Below, in pieces: positions 23,613 to 33,124 of a DNA stretch of 64,000 bases. The stretch lies in the NCBI GenBank assembly GCA_963768715.1, contig CAVYJC010000009.1, forward strand, positions 1 to 64,000, in the 5' to 3' direction. The stretch's first letter is position 1; each line of letters starts with the position of its first letter. A program made the position numbers and the translations under genes. The notes beneath the pieces were generated by a model. It was not told the origin of the DNA and did no database searches. It saw only the letters and a list, made by a program, of their open reading frames with translations. The DNA comes from DATKEJ01 sp963768715. Lineage in GTDB: Bacteria; Bacteroidota; Rhodothermia; Rhodothermales; DATKEJ01.

Positions 23613-26508
23613 ATGAAGCGCTCGTTTCTCGTCGCCATTTTTGCCGTGGCGTTGGTCCTGCCCTTGGGGTGCGCGTCCGTTCCACAGCATACGGCTCCGA
23701 TCACGCGGTCCACGGTCCAACCGGAATCCGCACTTGACACCGTCGCCATTTCGATCGAAGGTGAAGACTGGCGGCTCGATGATCGCCTGCCGTTCGATCC
23801 GAGCATCAAGGTTGATACGCTCAACAACGGCTTGCGAATTTATGTCCGCAAGAACGAGCGCCCTGAAACGCGCGCCGAACTCCGACTTGTCGTCAACGCC
23901 GGCTCCGTGCTCGAGGATGATGATCAGCGCGGCCTGGCACACCTCGTTGAACACATGGCTTTCAACGGCACCGCGCGGTTCAAGAAGCATGCGCTGATCG
24001 ACTATCTCGAAAAGCACGGCATGCGCTTCGGCGCCGATCTGAATGCCTATACCAGTTTCGATGAGACGGTGTACATGCTGACGATCCCGACCGACACGCT
24101 GAATGTTCTCGATGAAGGCATCAAGATCCTTCGCGACTGGGCGGGTAGCGTCAGTTTTGAGAACGATGAGATCGACAAGGAGCGCGGTGTCGTCATGGAG
24201 GAGTGGCGGCTCGGGCGGGGGGCGAATGCGCGGATGCTCGACAAGCAGCTGCCGATCCTTCTCAAAGGCTCGCGTTACGCCAAGCGACTTCCGATCGGGG
24301 ATCCGGATATCATCCAGCACGCCGACTACGACGTAATCAAACGGTTCTATCGAGACTGGTATCGTCCTGATCTCATGGCCGTGATCGCCATCGGCGACTT
24401 CGATCCCGACACGGTGATGTCGATGATACACCAGGAGTTCGAGAACCTGCCAGTGAGGACGTCGCCGCGTTTGAGGAAACACTTTGCCGTGCCCGGTCAT
24501 CCCGAAACGCTGATCGCCCCGGCGAAGGATCCTGAAGCTCCTTATGGCACCGTCAGCGTCGTGTTCAAACGGAAGCCCTCACCCAATGGCACCGTAGACT
24601 CGTACCGGGATGACCTCGTCGAGGGGCTGTATCACAGCATGTTCAACGACCGGCTGGGTGAGCTGACCCAGAGCAACGATCCACCCTTCGCGTTTGCGAG
24701 TTCGGGCGAAAGCGCCTTCGTTCGAGATGCCGACTTCTACACACTCCAGGCACTCGTCAGAGAGGGAGGCGCCACCCGAGCACTCGAGGCACTCCTTACG
24801 GAAGCGGAACGGGTGCGCCGTTTTGGATTCACCGGGAGTGAGCTGGCCCGGCAGAAGGACAACTTCCTTCGCTATTATGAGCGCGCCTACGCAGAGCGGG
24901 ACAAGTCGGAGTCTTCGCGTTTCGCCTCCGAATACGCGCGCAACTATCTCGAAGACGAACCGGTCCCGGGCATCTCCTTCGAATATGACCTGGTCAAGCT
25001 GCTGCTTCCGACCATCGCAGTCGACGAGATCAACGAACTCTCGACCCACCTGATTACCCGCGAAAATCGAGTTGTTCTACTCGATGGACCCGAAGACGCC
25101 GCGCTACCCGACAGTGCGAGCATCATGGACATGTTCCATGAGGTGCGCGACAAAGAGCTGACGCCATACGAAGACGTCGTCAGCGATCAGCCCCTTGTGT
25201 CGAATCCGCCGAAGGGCGGCTCCGTCGTGAGTGAAACCCATGACGACTCACTCGACGTGTATCGCTGGCGTCTTTCGAATGGCGCGGAGGTCGTGCTGAA
25301 ACCCACCACATTCAAGAACGATGAAATCCTCTTCCGGGCCACAAGCATCGGAGGAAGCTCGATCTATCCCGACTCCCTGTTCCTCAAGACCTCGATGGCG
25401 TCGACGGTAATCGGACAGAGCGGGCTGGGCGAGTTCGGCCCCATCCAGCTTCAGAAAAGGCTGTCCGGCAAGATCGCGTCCGTTTCGGCGGACATCGGGT
25501 CGACGCGTGAAGGAGCTCTCCGGCTCGGCCTCGACCAAAGATCTCGAGACGCTCTTCCAACTGATCTACCTGAACTTTACGGGTGCGAGAGCCGACTCCG
25601 TGGCATTCGAATCCTACAAAGTGAGGATGAAGGAGCTGCTCAAATCGAGTCGTGCGGCGCCGGAGCGCGCTTTTCGCGACACGATCGTCGTTACCATGTC
25701 GCAGGGCCATCCTCGCGCGAAGCCGATGGACGACGAGGCGATCGATAAGCAGGACCTCCAGGCCTCTCTGAAGGTTTTCGAGGACCGGTTCTCCGACGCA
25801 AGCGACTTCACATTCTATTTTGTGGGCGCGTTCACCATTGATCAGATTCGACCATACGTCGACGAATACATTGCCTCCATTCCCGAGTTGGATCGGAAGG
25901 AACACTGGCGTGACATCGGGCTCGTCGCACCCGACGGCATCATCAAGAAGACAGTCAGGAAGGGCATCGAGCCCAAAGCCCGCGTCCACATCGAGTTCAC
26001 GGGCCCCTTCGACTGGACACGCAGGAATCGCCAGCTGCTCAATGCGGTCGTCAACGTCACGAAGCTCAAGCTTCGGGAGAACCTGCGTGAAGACTTGTCC
26101 GGAACCTATGGCGTCTCGGTCCGCGGCCCTGTGACATTCGAGCCGAAAAACAGATACAGATTCGTCATCAGCTTCGGCTGCGATCCGGCACGCGTCGACG
26201 AGTTGATCGGCCGAACCTTCGTCCAAATCGACAGCTTGCAGTCGTACGGAGTGGATGAGTCGTACCTCGAGAAACTGCGGGAAACCGACAGTCGCACACG
26301 GGAAGAAAGCCTGAAAGAGAACAGCTTCTGGTTGAGCTCGCTCATGTACACGGACATTTACGGAGAGGACCCGATGAACATCCTGCACGGGTCTAAAGCC
26401 TTCATGGCGCAATTGTCAGCGGACGAGATCAAGCAGGCGGCGCGAACCTATCTGAACACGGAGAACTACGCGCTGTTTGTTCTGCAGCCGGAGAACAAGA
26501 CGGAATAA
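23613..26508 (+). CDS. M16-family zinc peptidase, PqqL-like lipoprotein (frameshifted)
   Basis: Start ATG 23613 gives a lipoprotein signal ending LPLGC. The catalytic M16 domain has the inverted zinc motif GLAHLVEHMAFNG (HxxEH) and the second glutamate in ERGVVMEEWRLGR. The inactive M16 repeat continues in a second half with SVVFKRKPSPN and later VDGILESYL-like regions. The frame shifts at 25513-25516 within STREG/LSGSAS, a conserved PqqL-type boundary; a single extra base explains it. Total about 965 residues, usual for two-domain periplasmic M16 peptidases. It probably degrades peptides in the envelope. rlmN follows two bases after the stop. Confidence 0.85.
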
Positions 26509-26510
26509 GC

Positions 26511-27623
26511 ATGAGATCGGATTCCGGACCGGACGCGATGTCTCGCGATGAGACGGGTCGCGTCCGTGCCGCCGCGCTTGACGTCACGGAACTGGAGCGA
26601 TTTGCCGAATCCCTGGGCCTCCCATCATTTCGAGGCAGACAGCTGTTTGGATGGGTCCACGGCAAGGGCGTTACGTCCTTCGATGAAATGACCGACCTGC
26701 CGGCTGACCTGCGCCATCGTCTCGCAGAGTTGGCCGTAATAGAGCGCGCAACAGAAGTTCGTCGCGCCACATCGAGTGACGGCACGGTGAAATCCCTCAT
26801 GCGGTTGTCGTCGGGCGCGCATGTCGAGTCTGTCCTGATCCCCGAATTCAAGGAAGGGCAACCCTCGCGAATGACGGTTTGCGTGTCAAGCCAAGTAGGA
26901 TGCGCCATGGGCTGCACGTTCTGCGCTACGGGGCTCATGGGATTCTCTCAAAACTTGATCGCGGGCGAAATCGTCGACCAGGTCCGTTTCATGGACCAAC
27001 TGGCACACAGCCTGTACAACCACCCCGTCACGAACATCGTCTACATGGGCATGGGAGAGCCGCTGATGAATTACGAGGAGGTCCTCAAGAGCGTTTCGAT
27101 CATCGGACACAAGGACGTACGCGCTATGTCGCCCAGGCGCATCACCGTATCCACCGTCGGTCTCGCCAAACGAATTGAGCAACTCGGCGACGATGGAGCG
27201 CCATTCAATCTCGCCATTTCGCTTCACGCCGCCATCAATGCGAAACGGAGCCGGATCATGCCGGTCAACCGCTCCGTTCGGACTGACATCGCGGCCCTTC
27301 GCCGAGCGATCATTCACTACCATCGAAAGACGCGCCGCAAGGTGACGTATGAATACTGCATGCTGAAGGACTTCAATGACGGAGAGGAGGACGCGCTTGC
27401 CCTCGCGAAAGCTGCCCATTGGTCTCCGTCAAAAGTCAATCTAATCATGTACAATGCCGTACCCGAAAGCGGATTTGAACCAACTCCGGAGGGCCGCCTC
27501 GACGACTTCGTTCGGATCCTGCTGAAGAAGAACGTGAATGTTACTGTGCGTCGGAGCCGAGGGCAGGACATCGCCGCCGCGTGCGGCCAGTTGGTCGTGC
27601 GCGAAACGGAGACGACGACTTAA
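26511..27623 (+). CDS. rlmN: 23S rRNA/tRNA adenine C2-methyltransferase RlmN
   Basis: 370 residues of the radical SAM class. The iron-sulfur motif is VGCAMGCTFCATGLMG (CxxxCxxC). The N-terminal accessory domain has LPSFRGRQLFGWVHGKG, and MGMGEPLMNY and LAISLHAA are family-specific. The second catalytic cysteine sits in DIAAACGQL at the C-terminus. It methylates A2503 of 23S rRNA and A37 in some tRNAs. Starts two bases after the M16 peptidase. An alternative start is Met10. Confidence 0.97.
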   Translation: MRSDSGPDAMSRDETGRVRAAALDVTELERFAESLGLPSFRGRQLFGWVHGKGVTSFDEMTDLPADLRHRLAELAVIERATEVRRATSSDGTVKSLMRLSSGAHVESVLIPEFKEGQPSRMTVCVSSQVGCAMGCTFCATGLMGFSQNLIAGEIVDQVRFMDQLAHSLYNHPVTNIVYMGMGEPLMNYEEVLKSVSIIGHKDVRAMSPRRITVSTVGLAKRIEQLGDDGAPFNLAISLHAAINAKRSRIMPVNRSVRTDIAALRRAIIHYHRKTRRKVTYEYCMLKDFNDGEEDALALAKAAHWSPSKVNLIMYNAVPESGFEPTPEGRLDDFVRILLKKNVNVTVRRSRGQDIAAACGQLVVRETETTT

Positions 27624-27647
27624 TTTGTTTCATTTGTCCAGAACCTC

Positions 27648-30551
27648 ATGCTGATTCCGAGGATTCCCCGCTACACCGTTGCCTATCCCGTCGTTCTCGT
27701 CCTTTCACTCGGGGTCGCATGCAGCAGTCAGTCGATTCGAAGGCCGTCGCAAACGGACGGCACGGCGTGGGTCGACTCGGTCCTCGCCGGCATGTCGCTC
27801 GAGCAGAAGGTCAGCCAGCTGTTCGTGGTACAAGCTCAGGGAGTCTTGTACAACGAGGACGATCCGGACTATCGTCGCCTCGTCGAGCTCGTCGAGCGTT
27901 TCGAGATCGGCGGCTTCGCCTTTTCCAGCGGCACCCCGATCGCTCAGGCGCTCCTGACAAATGATCTGCAGGCCAGATCCCGCGTGCCACTCCTCATTGC
28001 GCAGGACATGGAGTGGGGCGCCGGCATGCGTTTATCTGAAACAACGACGTTCCCCCGGGCGATGTCGCTGGGGGCGACGCGACGTCCCGATCTCGCTCGA
28101 GCCATGGGCCGCGCGGTGGCTCGCGAGGCCCGCGCAATCGGCGTGCACATGAACTACGCCCCGGTAGCGGACATCAACAATAATCCGAACAACCCGGTAA
28201 TCAACGTACGATCTTTTGGAGAACGCGCCGACCTCGTGGGCGACATGGATGCCGCCTACATCCTCGGGATGAAGGAAGGCGGGCTCCTTTCAACCGTGAA
28301 GCATTTCCCAGGCCACGGCGATACAGACGTCGACTCTCACTCAGGACTGCCGATCCTCCGCCTCGATCGTAAGCGACTCGATAGCCTCGAACTGAAACCG
28401 TTCGAACGTGCCATCGAGGCGGGCGCTGAGGCCGTCATGGTTGCGCACGTGGCGCTTCCGATGGTCGAAAACGGCGACTCCGTGGCGGCGACACTGTCGA
28501 AACCGATCATTACCGGCATCCTTCGCCATGACTTGCGATTCGACGGCCTGGTAGTAACAGACGCTATGCGCATGCAGGCCATCGTCGACGAGTTTGGCGC
28601 CGCAGAGGCGGCAGTCCGAAGCATCGAAGCCGGCGTCGATCTCATATTGATGTCGAGCGACTTCTATGCGGCGCGAAGGGCCGTGCTGCAGGCTGTGGGC
28701 TCCGGCAGGATTTCGGCAGGCGCCATCGATAAAGCCGTTCGTCACGTTCTGCGGGCCAAGGTGCAGGCCGGACTGCAGCATTATCGCCCGGCTGATCTGG
28801 ATAAGCTGAACCGCAACGTCGCCAAACCGGTCTTCGAGGCCCTCGCCGAAGAAATCGCACGCGACGGCGTGACGCTGCTTAGAAATGAGGGTTCGCTCGT
28901 TCCGATTCACGACCGGCGGCAGCGCATCCTCGAAGTGACCGTTAGCGATGGATCGGACGTCACCCGTGGCATGGCGTTCAAGCGCAGACTGACTTCACAG
29001 ACACCGGAGGCCTACGTGACGCACCGGCTGGTCGATCGGAGATCGAGCCGAGACGACCTAGCCGACATATTGGACATTGCCAAATCTTTCGACATGATTC
29101 TGGTACAGGCATACGTGTCCGTACATACCGGCTCCGGTCAAATCGGCCTCCTCGAGCGCGAACAACATTTCCTCGACGATCTCATCGGGGAGGATCCCCC
29201 ATCGATCCTTGTGTCGTTCGGGAATCCCTACATCGCCATGGGGCTCGACGCCCCCGACGTCTACATCGCAGCGTATGACGGTTCGTCGGCGGCCATACGT
29301 GCAGTGCTCGACGGGCTGTTCGGTCGGGCGGGCTTTGTCGGAAAGCTGCCCGTAACGATTCCAGGCCTGTACGCCTACGGCGATGGAATCACTACGACGG
29401 CTGACGTGCTCCGATTCGGGAGGCCGGAGGACGTCGGAATGTCTTCCTCGCTGCTCAATCGTCTCGACACACTCGTGTGGCACGCCATCGAGGACACGGC
29501 ATTCCCCGGTGCCGCTGTGGTTGCGGGACGCGCGGGCGTCGTCGTTAAGGATCAGGGCTACGGCTACTTCACCTACGACTCCGACACGCCGACGACGACC
29601 AGGTCCCTGTTCGATCTGGCGTCGCTCACGAAGGTCGTTGCCACGACGCCGGCCATCATGACGCTCTACGAAAGAGGGCAGATCGATCTGAATGCTCCGC
29701 TGGCGAAATATCTGCCCGAGTTCGGACAGGCCGGGAAAGAGTCGGTGACGGTGCGTCAAATTCTCACCCACACGTCCGGTCTCAAACCGTTCTATTCATT
29801 CGAACAGATGGGCGTGACGACCCGCGAGGAGATACTCGATTTCATCGAACGCGACTCCCTGGTCTATCCGCCCGACACCGAGTACCGCTACAGCGACCTC
29901 GGTATGATCATGCTCGCCGTCACGGTCGAGCGCATTACGGGACAACCGTTCGGCGACTTTCTCAGGGAGAACATCTACGAGCCGATGGGCATGTTCGACA
30001 CGGGATTCAGACCCGCAGGAGGTCTCGGCACGAGTCCCGACGTCGTGCCCACCGAGATCGACACGGCGTTTCGTGGCGGATTGGTGCAGGGTGAGGTGCA
30101 CGACGAACGCGCCTGGATGCTGGGCGGGACGGCCGGCCACGCCGGGCTCTTCTCGACGGCAGAGGACCTCGCTCGATATGCAGCCATGTATCTGAATGGA
30201 GGCGAGTATAACGGACATCGGTTCTTTCGACCCGAAACCATCGCGCTGTTTACGACAAGATTTCCGAGCACGCTGGAATCCACCCGGGCGCTCGGTTGGG
30301 ATACGAGAAGCCTGACAGGATATTCGTCCGCCGGACGGCTGTTCGGACCGAGGTCGTTTGGCCACACGGGATTTACGGGCACATCCCTCTGGATCGATCC
30401 TGATGCGAAGCTCTTCGTGATCCTGTTGACAAATCGCGTCTACCCGACGCGCTCGAATCGAAAGATCGGCGCCGTCCGGCCGCGCGTAGCAGACGTCGTG
30501 TTTCAGTCGATTACCGGGCCGCCGACACTCGACCTCAGCGCGATACGTTAG
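27648..30551 (+). CDS. GH3 beta-N-acetylhexosaminidase fused to class C beta-lactamase-like serine hydrolase
   Basis: 967 residues with a lipoprotein signal (lipobox LGVAC). The N-terminal two-thirds is GH3 NagZ-type: MEWGAGMRL, then the diagnostic VKHFPGHGDTDVDSHSGLP near residue 218, followed by the GH3 C-terminal domain. From about residue 600 a class C beta-lactamase/esterase fold begins: catalytic SLTK near residue 660, the Tyr region YRYSDLGMI near 746, and FGHTGFTGTSLW near 905 replacing KTG. It probably trims peptidoglycan: the GH3 part removes N-acetylglucosamine from muropeptides, while the serine-hydrolase part may cleave peptides. Such fusions are common in Bacteroidota relatives. 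It is envelope-anchored. Confidence 0.93.
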   Translation: MLIPRIPRYTVAYPVVLVLSLGVACSSQSIRRPSQTDGTAWVDSVLAGMSLEQKVSQLFVVQAQGVLYNEDDPDYRRLVELVERFEIGGFAFSSGTPIAQALLTNDLQARSRVPLLIAQDMEWGAGMRLSETTTFPRAMSLGATRRPDLARAMGRAVAREARAIGVHMNYAPVADINNNPNNPVINVRSFGERADLVGDMDAAYILGMKEGGLLSTVKHFPGHGDTDVDSHSGLPILRLDRKRLDSLELKPFERAIEAGAEAVMVAHVALPMVENGDSVAATLSKPIITGILRHDLRFDGLVVTDAMRMQAIVDEFGAAEAAVRSIEAGVDLILMSSDFYAARRAVLQAVGSGRISAGAIDKAVRHVLRAKVQAGLQHYRPADLDKLNRNVAKPVFEALAEEIARDGVTLLRNEGSLVPIHDRRQRILEVTVSDGSDVTRGMAFKRRLTSQTPEAYVTHRLVDRRSSRDDLADILDIAKSFDMILVQAYVSVHTGSGQIGLLEREQHFLDDLIGEDPPSILVSFGNPYIAMGLDAPDVYIAAYDGSSAAIRAVLDGLFGRAGFVGKLPVTIPGLYAYGDGITTTADVLRFGRPEDVGMSSSLLNRLDTLVWHAIEDTAFPGAAVVAGRAGVVVKDQGYGYFTYDSDTPTTTRSLFDLASLTKVVATTPAIMTLYERGQIDLNAPLAKYLPEFGQAGKESVTVRQILTHTSGLKPFYSFEQMGVTTREEILDFIERDSLVYPPDTEYRYSDLGMIMLAVTVERITGQPFGDFLRENIYEPMGMFDTGFRPAGGLGTSPDVVPTEIDTAFRGGLVQGEVHDERAWMLGGTAGHAGLFSTAEDLARYAAMYLNGGEYNGHRFFRPETIALFTTRFPSTLESTRALGWDTRSLTGYSSAGRLFGPRSFGHTGFTGTSLWIDPDAKLFVILLTNRVYPTRSNRKIGAVRPRVADVVFQSITGPPTLDLSAIR

Positions 30552-30614
30552 CCGCAAATGGAACCTTCGGGGGCCGGCAAGGTTTTTTAGCCGCGACGAA
30601 ATTGTAGCTCCATC

Positions 30615-30911
30615 ATGCCAACCTACGTCTACAAGAGAGAAGACGGGACGACTTTCGAAGTGATGCAACGCATTACGGACGAGCCGCTCGAAGTTTGTCC
30701 GACCACGGGACAAAAGGTGAAGCGCGTTATCGGAGGCGGCGCCGGGCTCATTTTCAAAGGATCCGGTTTCTATCTGACGGACTACGCCAGGAAGAACGGT
30801 TCCGGATCCCCTATCTCGTCAGGCAGCACGTCCACCGATACCAAGCCGAGTGCGGGTGCTGAAACGCCGAAAGAGGAAAGCACTCCGACGCCGAAGAGCG
30901 ACTCGAAGTAG
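30615..30911 (+). CDS. FmdB-type small regulatory-like protein lacking most zinc-ribbon cysteines
   Basis: 98 residues, with the FmdB opening MPTYVYKREDGTTFEVMQRI and the conserved VKRVIGGGAGLIFKGSGFYLTDY. In normal family members two CxxC pairs bind zinc. Here the first pair is REDG and the second keeps only one Cys (CPTTG). The C-terminus is a low-complexity Ser/Thr/Lys tail with SGSTSTDTK and TPTPKSDSK. The fold may survive without zinc. It lies 63 bases after the GH3 fusion and converges with the GWxTD gene. Confidence 0.85.
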   Translation: MPTYVYKREDGTTFEVMQRITDEPLEVCPTTGQKVKRVIGGGAGLIFKGSGFYLTDYARKNGSGSPISSGSTSTDTKPSAGAETPKEESTPTPKSDSK

Positions 30912-30917
30912 TCGAGC

Positions 30918-32336
30918 TCAGAGCATGCTGCCACTCCGCCAGCGCTCAATCGCCCGGGTCCAGGCGCGCTCGTAGAACGGCCTGCGCAAGAGAATGTAGT
31001 TCTCGAAATCGGCTGTATTACCGAACGGCCGCACTCGTCGGAAGTCGAAAGAATTCAGGGCGTCGCGATCTGAGTAGCTGTAATGCCAGATCTGCATGTC
31101 GTACGAGTACTCGACGAACACCGGGGCGCCCAGGATGATGTAGACCATGCCCCGATCGGTCTTCCAGCCCTCCTTTTGTCCGGTAAAGAACAGATTCGCT
31201 TCCTCCACGCGCCCGTAGTACTGCTTGATCAGATTGCGAGCAGCTTCCCTGTTGTTCACCAATTTGCCCCAGAAAGCGTCGAAACGCGCACGCCGTTCCT
31301 CCACCGTAGCGCCCGCACGGATTTCCTTCAACTCCCGCTCGTAGGCGATATACGAAAGTGCATCGATCAACTGATTGAGCGTCGATACGTGAGGAAAATC
31401 TTCGCTCTTGATGCTCAAATTCCGCTGCCTCTTGAGGATTTCCGCCTCCTCGGGCGGCGCATCTTCAGAGCGCGCCTCGATCGTCATGCGGTAGGTTCCG
31501 TGTGTCAGCGACGGGAAGGTAAACTCGATCGTCACGTCTTCCTGCACGTCGCCCAGAACCCGTCGCGTCACCTGTACGGTGTCGGGTTTGGAGAAGTCGA
31601 CGCCCTGATACGTGAGCGACCCGATGTTGGGCGTAAGCCAGTAGGGTGGGTTTGCAACGGAGGTGTCGCTCGGAAACGATACGAGAGACATTTCGACGAG
31701 GACTTTTTCACCCGGCGGTACGTTGTACAGCTCCACCACGGATCTGAGGGAATCCAGACTCGACGGAAGGTGATACGAGACGATAGGCTTAAACGGCTCG
31801 GCGCCTTCCCGGGCTTCCACACGAATCCGACTGAGTGCAAAACCCGTGGTCGCCCGACTGAATACCTCCAGACGCAGACGACGCTCGGCGATCTGCTCTG
31901 AATTATTGTCCGTGATGGTGGCGTCGACAATGTAGCGACCCTCTTCCGTATTGAAGCGTCGCTGGATGATCATCTGATCATACTGCTGCGTCTCCTCATA
32001 GTCGGCGACGCGGACCGTGTCGCTCCACGTGAGGTCGTCGAGTGTGTATTTGTCATCCTCGTCTCGGAGCTCGATTGAAACTTCGTAGCGGGCGACATAT
32101 TCATCACCGCGCTTCAGAAAGATGAGTGACGCTTTCGGAAGTCCGATATAGAGATCGATACCTGACTGGTCGCCTCGCAGGGTCGCGATGGCTTCCAGGT
32201 CGAAATTGGGTACACCCGGGCTGTAGACCAGCGTTCTCCCCGACAACTGCGAGTCGAGTGCCGATGACGAGCCACAACTTGACGTTAATAGAGCGAGAAC
32301 GACAAGAGAGAGTATGGTGTTGGCGGCCCGCAGCAT
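30918..32336 (-). CDS. GWxTD-domain lipoprotein
   Basis: 472 residues. The start MLRAANTILSLVVLALLTSSCG is a lipoprotein signal, which fixes the start seven bases after tpiA; longer upstream frames would overlap tpiA. The middle is a series of beta-rich regions, and the C-terminal 100 residues contain the defining KEGWKTDRGMVYIILGAP and RRVRPFGN. GWxTD proteins occur in Bacteroidota, Rhodothermota and Acidobacteria; function unknown, probably outer membrane. Last gene of the gatB-to-GWxTD operon and convergent with the FmdB-like gene, with seven bases between stops. Confidence 0.88.
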   Translation of the reverse strand: MLRAANTILSLVVLALLTSSCGSSSALDSQLSGRTLVYSPGVPNFDLEAIATLRGDQSGIDLYIGLPKASLIFLKRGDEYVARYEVSIELRDEDDKYTLDDLTWSDTVRVADYEETQQYDQMIIQRRFNTEEGRYIVDATITDNNSEQIAERRLRLEVFSRATTGFALSRIRVEAREGAEPFKPIVSYHLPSSLDSLRSVVELYNVPPGEKVLVEMSLVSFPSDTSVANPPYWLTPNIGSLTYQGVDFSKPDTVQVTRRVLGDVQEDVTIEFTFPSLTHGTYRMTIEARSEDAPPEEAEILKRQRNLSIKSEDFPHVSTLNQLIDALSYIAYERELKEIRAGATVEERRARFDAFWGKLVNNREAARNLIKQYYGRVEEANLFFTGQKEGWKTDRGMVYIILGAPVFVEYSYDMQIWHYSYSDRDALNSFDFRRVRPFGNTADFENYILLRRPFYERAWTRAIERWRSGSML

Positions 32337-32343
32337 GGCGGTA

Positions 32344-33117
32344 CTATACAACCTCCGTACCTGATTGGACAATAGACAGGAAGGACGCTGCATCGAGACT
32401 CGCCCCTCCGATGAGTCCGCCGTCGATATCCGGACTGGCGAGCAGTTCTTTGGCGTTGTCCGGTTTCATGCTCCCACCGTACAGAATTCGGGTTTCCGAT
32501 GCAGATTTCTCTCCCCACAGCTCGGTGAGACGATCCCGAATGAACCGATGCATCGTCTGCGCCTGCTCGGGTGTAGCGGTACGTCCCGTTCCGATGGCCC
32601 ACACGGGCTCATAGGCCACGACCGGCGCGGTCGGCCCCGTCGGATTCAAATCACGAAGACTGCCTGTCAACTGCGCTGCAACCACGGCTTCCTCCCTTCC
32701 AGCTTCACGCTCGTCCAAATGCTCACCGACGCACACGATCGGCTGAAGGCCGGCGTCCTGTGCCGCACGACACTTTGCATTCACCGACTCATCGGTCTCT
32801 CCGAAGTATTGCCGCCTCTCGGAGTGCCCAAGTATCACGAGGCGGCAACCGGCCGAAACGAGCATCGCAGCGGATATCTCACCCGTCAACGCTCCGGAGG
32901 GCTTATCGCTCATGTTCTGACCGCCGACGAGAATCGAGGTGCCGTCAACCGCATTCACCACACCTGCCAGGCTGACGAAGGGTGGGCATACGGCAACATC
33001 GACACCTTCAGCCGGCGGTCTTTCACCAACACCCACGGCAATGGCGGCGGCAAGCTTCTGCGCCGACTCCAAATCGGTGTTCATCTTCCAGTTACCGGCG
33101 ATCAACAAGCCTCGCAT
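32344..33117 (-). CDS. tpiA: Triose-phosphate isomerase
   Basis: 257 residues, a canonical TIM barrel interconverting dihydroxyacetone phosphate and glyceraldehyde-3-phosphate. GNWKMN (residues 8-13) carries the catalytic lysine, LGHSERR the catalytic His, and VAYEPVWAIGTGRTA the catalytic Glu and the loop 6 hinge. ILYGGSMKPDNA is the phosphate-binding end. Eight bases downstream of the thioredoxin-fold gene and seven upstream of the GWxTD lipoprotein. Confidence 0.98.
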   Translation of the reverse strand: MRGLLIAGNWKMNTDLESAQKLAAAIAVGVGERPPAEGVDVAVCPPFVSLAGVVNAVDGTSILVGGQNMSDKPSGALTGEISAAMLVSAGCRLVILGHSERRQYFGETDESVNAKCRAAQDAGLQPIVCVGEHLDEREAGREEAVVAAQLTGSLRDLNPTGPTAPVVAYEPVWAIGTGRTATPEQAQTMHRFIRDRLTELWGEKSASETRILYGGSMKPDNAKELLASPDIDGGLIGGASLDAASFLSIVQSGTEVV

Positions 33118-33124
33118 GTTCTCC

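Noticed and set aside
25384..26412. 342-residue minus-strand frame opposite the M16 peptidase
   Set aside because: The sense strand carries the peptidase; the antisense product has no motif.
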